Below are positions 60,075 to 64,000 of a stretch of DNA of 64,000 nt, piece after piece. The stretch's first letter is position 1. Each line of letters starts with the position of its first letter. The position numbers and the translations under genes are program-made. Source of the stretch: Cyanobacteria bacterium OH_PDB_230. Lineage in GTDB: Bacteria > Cyanobacteriota > Vampirovibrionia > Gastranaerophilales > Gastranaerophilaceae. The notes under the pieces were generated by a model. It saw nothing but the letters and a program-made list of their open reading frames with translations, did no database searches and was not told the DNA's origin. The DNA lies in assembly GCA_023421795.1 (NCBI GenBank), contig JAEZSO010000003.1:372001-436000 (forward strand). The letters run 5' to 3'.

Positions 60075-61022
60075 ATGACGATAGAGGGGTTTAATTACAA
60101 AGAATTTGCTAACGATTTAGCACAGCAGGCAAAAGCAGTATTACCTGCTGATTTGTCTATAGAAGATAAAAATTATGTTGTAAATATTGTCAATAATTTC
60201 TGTTTTCTTGCAGGTGAAGCGTTAGATAAAGATACAACCGTTTCGTTTGATGTAAACCAAGCTTCAATAGTTACACAATTTATTGGAGAATGGACATTCC
60301 ACAAGTCTGTCGACTTGATAAGAGGAAATATAGAACCTCAATTCAGAGACGGAATATTACAAAAAGTCGCTTTTACCGTTTTTGAAATAGCAAAGCAAGC
60401 AATTTCAAAAAACATTCCGCAAGCGCAGATGATAGAAATCGTTGAGCATCATGTAAAAAAGGTCTTTGACGAATCTTTGGCCGATTTACAGAAACAAGGC
60501 GCACTTACCGAAGATCAGTTAGTAAACGCAAAAAATCAATCTAATATAGACGATATGGCTAAGGCGGATAATGATGCAATTGCAAATACCAGTGATACAA
60601 AAATTCTAAAATTAGCCGCTTTTTCAATGATTTTAAAGCAATTACCAAACGACAAAATAGGAACTATTCTTAATAAGTTTAGCCCAACTGATGCACAAGT
60701 TTTAATGCAATATATGCAGATGGATGACTTGGAGACCAGAATCGATTCCGGAGTCGTTTTAAAATGCTTACAAGAAATAAAAATGTCATTGCCAGAACCG
60801 AAAAAAGTCAATGTGAATAAAACATTAGGTAATTTCAGTAAAACTTTGGCGAATGTCGATACAAAAGTCTTGGAATGCATAATAGAGCAAGAAAGACCAA
60901 TTGTTAAGGAGTTTATTCTGGATTCAGAATTTGGTGAAAGAAGAAACCTTTCCCCATGGATGATACAGTTAGTCTGTAAACATATAGAAGAAAAAATAAA
61001 TGATTATAAAAAAGAAGCGTAA
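60075..61022 (+). CDS. Divergent FliG-like flagellar switch protein
   Basis: A 315-residue protein in the place of fliG, between fliF and fliH. A segment near residues 185-230 (LKLAAFSMILKQLPNDKIGTILNKFSPTDAQVLMQYM) is similar to the middle domain of FliG, and KVLECIIEQERPIVKEFILDSEF recalls the helix before the torque helix. The protein ends soon after (residue 315), while classical FliG continues for about 60 more residues. The EHPQ motif was not found. FliG identity is mainly positional, and the torque residues are not convincing. Confidence 0.6.
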   Translation: MTIEGFNYKEFANDLAQQAKAVLPADLSIEDKNYVVNIVNNFCFLAGEALDKDTTVSFDVNQASIVTQFIGEWTFHKSVDLIRGNIEPQFRDGILQKVAFTVFEIAKQAISKNIPQAQMIEIVEHHVKKVFDESLADLQKQGALTEDQLVNAKNQSNIDDMAKADNDAIANTSDTKILKLAAFSMILKQLPNDKIGTILNKFSPTDAQVLMQYMQMDDLETRIDSGVVLKCLQEIKMSLPEPKKVNVNKTLGNFSKTLANVDTKVLECIIEQERPIVKEFILDSEFGERRNLSPWMIQLVCKHIEEKINDYKKEA

Positions 61023-61698
61023 AGAACCCATAGGCGATCAAGCACAAGTTCAACAAAATCAGGCTGTTGTTGAGCAAAACAATGATGATGAAATTTTTTC
61101 TCAAATAAGTATAGATAATATTAAATTTGAACAGCGTCAGGAGAGAAGACAAGGTAATAGAAGAAGAGGCTATCGTAGAATAGACGATAGAAACCTGATT
61201 TCAAGAGCTCAAGAAGAAGCTATTTCTATAAAAGAGATGGCAGCGCGAGAAGGACATAAACTTGGTATAGAATCTGCAAAAGCTGATATACAAAGTCTAA
61301 AAGCTTCCATTGAAGAATTTTTTACGTATAAGCAAACCGTCTGTGAAGAGTTATCCGGCGGTATTTTGGATATTTCAGTTGAAATCGCAAAAAAAATCCT
61401 TAATACAGAATTGGAAGTTAACGAGCAAGCTTTGTTGAATATAATAAATAGTGCTCTTTCTTCAAATATGAAAGGTGAAAATAGGATTTTGATAAAAGTC
61501 ATGCCTTCAGATGTAGAATCCGTTAGGGAGAATCTACCTGAGATTTTGTCAAATATGCAGTTTGAAGCTAAGATCATAGTAGTTCCTGATGATAGCATAA
61601 AGCTTGGCGGAGCTATCATAGAAACAAGTAACGGCATTGTTGATGCTACAATAGAAACACAGTTAGAAATAATACAAGAAGCATTTAAAAAGATTTAA
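61000..61698 (+). CDS. fliH: Flagellar export ATPase regulator FliH-like
   Basis: A 232-residue protein with an acidic and glutamine-rich N-terminal region, a long coiled coil (about 65-125) and a C-terminal domain (LSGGILDISVEIAKKILNTELEVN ... KLGGAIIETSNGIVDATIETQLEIIQEAF) typical of FliH/YscL. It starts 23 bases inside the preceding gene. It recruits the FliI ATPase to the export gate. Confidence 0.88.
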   Translation: MIIKKKRKEPIGDQAQVQQNQAVVEQNNDDEIFSQISIDNIKFEQRQERRQGNRRRGYRRIDDRNLISRAQEEAISIKEMAAREGHKLGIESAKADIQSLKASIEEFFTYKQTVCEELSGGILDISVEIAKKILNTELEVNEQALLNIINSALSSNMKGENRILIKVMPSDVESVRENLPEILSNMQFEAKIIVVPDDSIKLGGAIIETSNGIVDATIETQLEIIQEAFKKI

Positions 61699-61708
61699 GG
61701 GGATTAAG

Positions 61709-63817
61709 GTGGCTCAACCTCAACAAGGTGGCAACAATTTAATAAGTGAAATAACGTTAGCAGTATTTGTTATTATGCTAATCTTAATTTTGCTTATCGA
61801 AATGCCCACTTGGGTTATCAACTTTTCCATAAGTTTAAATATAACTCTTGGGATTACTCTTTTAATGATATCATTATATATCCAAAAGCCTCTTGAGCTT
61901 GCCTCTTTTCCTTCTATTATTCTTATCGGTACGATGTTTCGTCTGGTTCTGGGGATTGCATCTACTAGGCTTATTCTTGCCAAAGGTGAAGCCGGTGAAG
62001 TAATTCATGCTTTCGGTACTTTTGTTACCGGCGGAAATATGGTTGTTGGTGGTGTAATCTTTATAATTATTACTATTGTTCAGTTTATGGTTATCACCAA
62101 AGGTGCTGAGCGTATTGCTGAGGTTGCTGCCAGGTTTGCTTTGGACGCTATGCCAGGGAAACAAATGACAATTGATGCTGATTTTAACGCCGGATTGATT
62201 TCTCCTGAAGAAGCCGTTATGAAAAGAGAAGATTTACAAAGAGAATCTGCTTTATTCGGTTCAATGGACGGTGCTATGAAGTTCGTAAAAGGGGATACAA
62301 TAGCAGGTATCATAATCGTTATCGTAAATATAGTTGGTGGATTGTGCATAGGGGCGCTTGGGGAAGGCATGCCTATCGCTGATGCGGTTAGTAAATATAC
62401 AATTCTGACGATTGGTGATGGACTAGCCTCACAGGTTCCTTCTTTACTTATGTCTATTGCGGCAGGTATCGTAATGACACGTTCTTCTGCTGCCGGTAGT
62501 TCTTTAGGTATAGATTTATCGAAGCAGATAATGAGTAAACCTTATAGTTTGTTTTTTACTTGCGCATTTTTAATATTAATTGCATTAACAAGCCATTGGA
62601 CAGGATTACCCTGGTGGCCATTTATATTTTTTACAGCAGTAATTGCTATCTCTGGCTTCTCAGTATTGGTAAACCAAGATGTACAAGCTCAACTTGGCCA
62701 GTTAGAAAATGTTAGACAAAACATGCAAGATCTAGTAAATCCAAATAGGATGTACGAGCGCTTAGGTGTTGATGTTCTTAGTTTACAAGTCGGTTCAGGG
62801 CTCTTGATAATTGCCGATCCGGATCAGGAAGGACAATTGCTTCCAAAAATCGCTGCCTTGAGACAAAGGGTTACTGATGAATTGGGCTTTATCATACCTA
62901 ACATAAGAATTATGGATTCATCCGCATTAGATGCTAATGAATATTTGATTTCAATCAGAGGTAATACCGTCGCAACTGGCAATGTTTATCCGGGTAAAAA
63001 TATGGTTATCGCTGATCAGTGGGATTCTTTAGGTAAGGATGTGCCAAAAGATGCAATTATCGGTGTTGATCCTACATATCAGACGCAAGCATATTGGTTA
63101 GACCCCACGGCTATTGATCCTGGAGATAAAATAACAGCTGTTGATTCAGTAGATGTAATCGTTACCCACTTACAAGAAAGTGTAAGAAAATATGTTGATG
63201 AAGTAATGACAAAAACAGACGTTCTTAAACTTATGGAACTTGTAAAAAGTCAGGATCCAACGCTTGTTAACGACCTGGTGCCAACTATTATTTCAACAAG
63301 TGATTTACGCAAAATATTTGTTAATTTGATAAGGGAAAAAGTTTCTATAAAAGATATTATATTTATTTTTGAAAGATTATGTGATTATGCAAGATTCTCT
63401 AAAGAACCTGATATCCTTTCAGAAAGGCTTAGAGCAGCTTTAGGTCGACAGATTTGTCTTTCAAACTCAACTCCTGATAAAGAGCTTTATGCTTTAACTC
63501 TTTCCCCTGAATGGGAAAAGACATTAGATGATAGCTGCCAAAGGACTGAACTTGGAACAATGTTCTTGTTGAATCCTTTGCAAGTACAAGAGTTGATAGA
63601 ATCTACAGCTTCAACATTAATGAGGGCGCATCAAAATATAGGAAGACAGCCTGTTATATTGTGTTCTCCAAGAATCAGGTTGCCGTTATATCAGCTGCTG
63701 GAAAGACACATACCTACAATAGTTGTTATTTCTTATTCAGAATTAATCACAGATATCAGGGTTGAAGCGGTTGATACAGTCGGTGAATCTTATATTTCAG
63801 AATATAACTTTGGATAA
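61709..63817 (+). CDS. flhA: Flagellar export gate protein FlhA
   Basis: A 702-residue export-gate subunit. The N-terminal membrane part has about eight helices (LASFPSIILIGTMFRLVLGIASTRLIL, the FHIPEP-like AMPGKQMTIDADFNAGLI and KFVKGDTIAGIIIVIVN). The cytoplasmic C domain (about 350-700) is complete, with LSPEWEKTLDD and REKVSIKDI. It starts with GTG preceded by AAGGGG. It lies between fliH and fliI, an unusual position since flhA is normally next to flhB. Confidence 0.96.
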   Translation: MAQPQQGGNNLISEITLAVFVIMLILILLIEMPTWVINFSISLNITLGITLLMISLYIQKPLELASFPSIILIGTMFRLVLGIASTRLILAKGEAGEVIHAFGTFVTGGNMVVGGVIFIIITIVQFMVITKGAERIAEVAARFALDAMPGKQMTIDADFNAGLISPEEAVMKREDLQRESALFGSMDGAMKFVKGDTIAGIIIVIVNIVGGLCIGALGEGMPIADAVSKYTILTIGDGLASQVPSLLMSIAAGIVMTRSSAAGSSLGIDLSKQIMSKPYSLFFTCAFLILIALTSHWTGLPWWPFIFFTAVIAISGFSVLVNQDVQAQLGQLENVRQNMQDLVNPNRMYERLGVDVLSLQVGSGLLIIADPDQEGQLLPKIAALRQRVTDELGFIIPNIRIMDSSALDANEYLISIRGNTVATGNVYPGKNMVIADQWDSLGKDVPKDAIIGVDPTYQTQAYWLDPTAIDPGDKITAVDSVDVIVTHLQESVRKYVDEVMTKTDVLKLMELVKSQDPTLVNDLVPTIISTSDLRKIFVNLIREKVSIKDIIFIFERLCDYARFSKEPDILSERLRAALGRQICLSNSTPDKELYALTLSPEWEKTLDDSCQRTELGTMFLLNPLQVQELIESTASTLMRAHQNIGRQPVILCSPRIRLPLYQLLERHIPTIVVISYSELITDIRVEAVDTVGESYISEYNFG

Positions 63818-63819
63818 TT

Positions 63820-64000
63820 ATGCTAAATCAAAACTATGATAAATCAATTGAATATATCAAAAGCAGAGCCTTTGACGTAATACAAAATACTTCTTTGTAT
63901 CAGTATAAAGGTTCGGTATCCAAGCTTTTGGGTTTAACAGTAGAGGTTAAACTTCCGGGTCTTAAAATAGGTGATTTATGCTTTATAGAGACCCATGAAG
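63820..64000 (+). CDS. fliI: Flagellum-specific ATP synthase FliI (5' partial fragment)
   Basis: The first 60 codons of a gene running off the window. The N-terminal domain segment YQYKGSVSKLLGLTVEVKLPGLKIGDLCFIET matches the beta-barrel start of FliI/SctN-type export ATPases. The ATP-binding part is beyond the end. Starts two bases after the flhA stop. Confidence 0.82.
   Translation, partial: MLNQNYDKSIEYIKSRAFDVIQNTSLYQYKGSVSKLLGLTVEVKLPGLKIGDLCFIETHE

Overview
The window is AT-rich bacterial chromosome with dense gene packing and short spacers. No plasmid, phage, insertion-sequence or CRISPR signature was seen. The gene content suggests an anaerobic or facultative, flagellated bacterium with a Gram-negative-type flagellum. 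My best guess is a non-photosynthetic cyanobacterial relative (Vampirovibrionia / 'Melainabacteria'). The reasons are a large protein carrying an N-terminal SFKG motif of a kind I associate with that group, a DUF2993-like secreted protein, an LL-DAP-aminotransferase-like enzyme, and a chromosomal flagellar cluster combined with housekeeping genes. This placement is inference and should be tested with tuf, infB or rplB-type markers.

Layout. 1-5224: the end of a complex I operon (nuoK, nuoL, nuoM, nuoN) closed by a bidirectional terminator. 5281-10920: a small secreted protein, ispG, a metallophosphoesterase, a 957-residue unknown protein with an internally duplicated module, and thioredoxin. 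11054-12766: a strong promoter, tRNA-Thr(TGT), tRNA-Tyr(GTA), tRNA-Thr(GGT), then tuf, an order that resembles the E. coli tRNA-tufB operon. 12866-18822: a receiver/PAS/histidine kinase, a NarL-type regulator, a secreted propeller-like protein, an isochorismatase-like hydrolase, a TIM-barrel protein and a degenerate receiver/GGDEF protein. 18846-20926: mgtE, a 353-bp non-coding stretch and a small membrane protein.

20941-27278 (minus strand): the classical fatty-acid/phospholipid operon yceD-rpmF-plsX-fabH-fabD-fabG-acpP-fabF, with its own promoter, plus an internal promoter and a terminator around acpP. Two small coiled-coil-rich genes lie upstream. 28171-33057 (minus): hisH, an aminotransferase, folE2, an RWYD-repeat protein, tmk and serS. 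33252-37036 (plus): purC-purS-purQ, a fluoride channel, a second formyltransferase and an endonuclease-IV-like TIM barrel. 37051-41557 (minus): folD, a CooC-like ATPase, a MetE-core-like protein, queE and a DnaJ-like chaperone. 41745-47465 (plus): glyA, wecA-like, def, fmt, aroH, a divergent ATP-grasp protein and ylxR. 47513-53186: infB, rbfA, truB and three small accessory genes. 53315-54945 (minus): HU, a SpoIID-like protein and a second RWYD-repeat protein. 55117-64000: a flagellar basal-body/export operon from flgF/G-like through flhA into a partial fliI.

The most notable observations are: (1) PurQ lacks the expected catalytic His (ARPER instead of PHPER); (2) NuoK has Gln where a membrane Glu is nearly invariant; (3) a paralogous family of tandem RWYD repeats; (4) a CooC-like ATPase translationally coupled to a MetE-core-like protein beside folD; (5) a very divergent, C-terminally short FliG candidate; (6) a ribosomal protein L32 with a tail of about 55 residues; (7) two genes whose -10 boxes end 6-7 nt before the ATG, predicting leaderless mRNAs.
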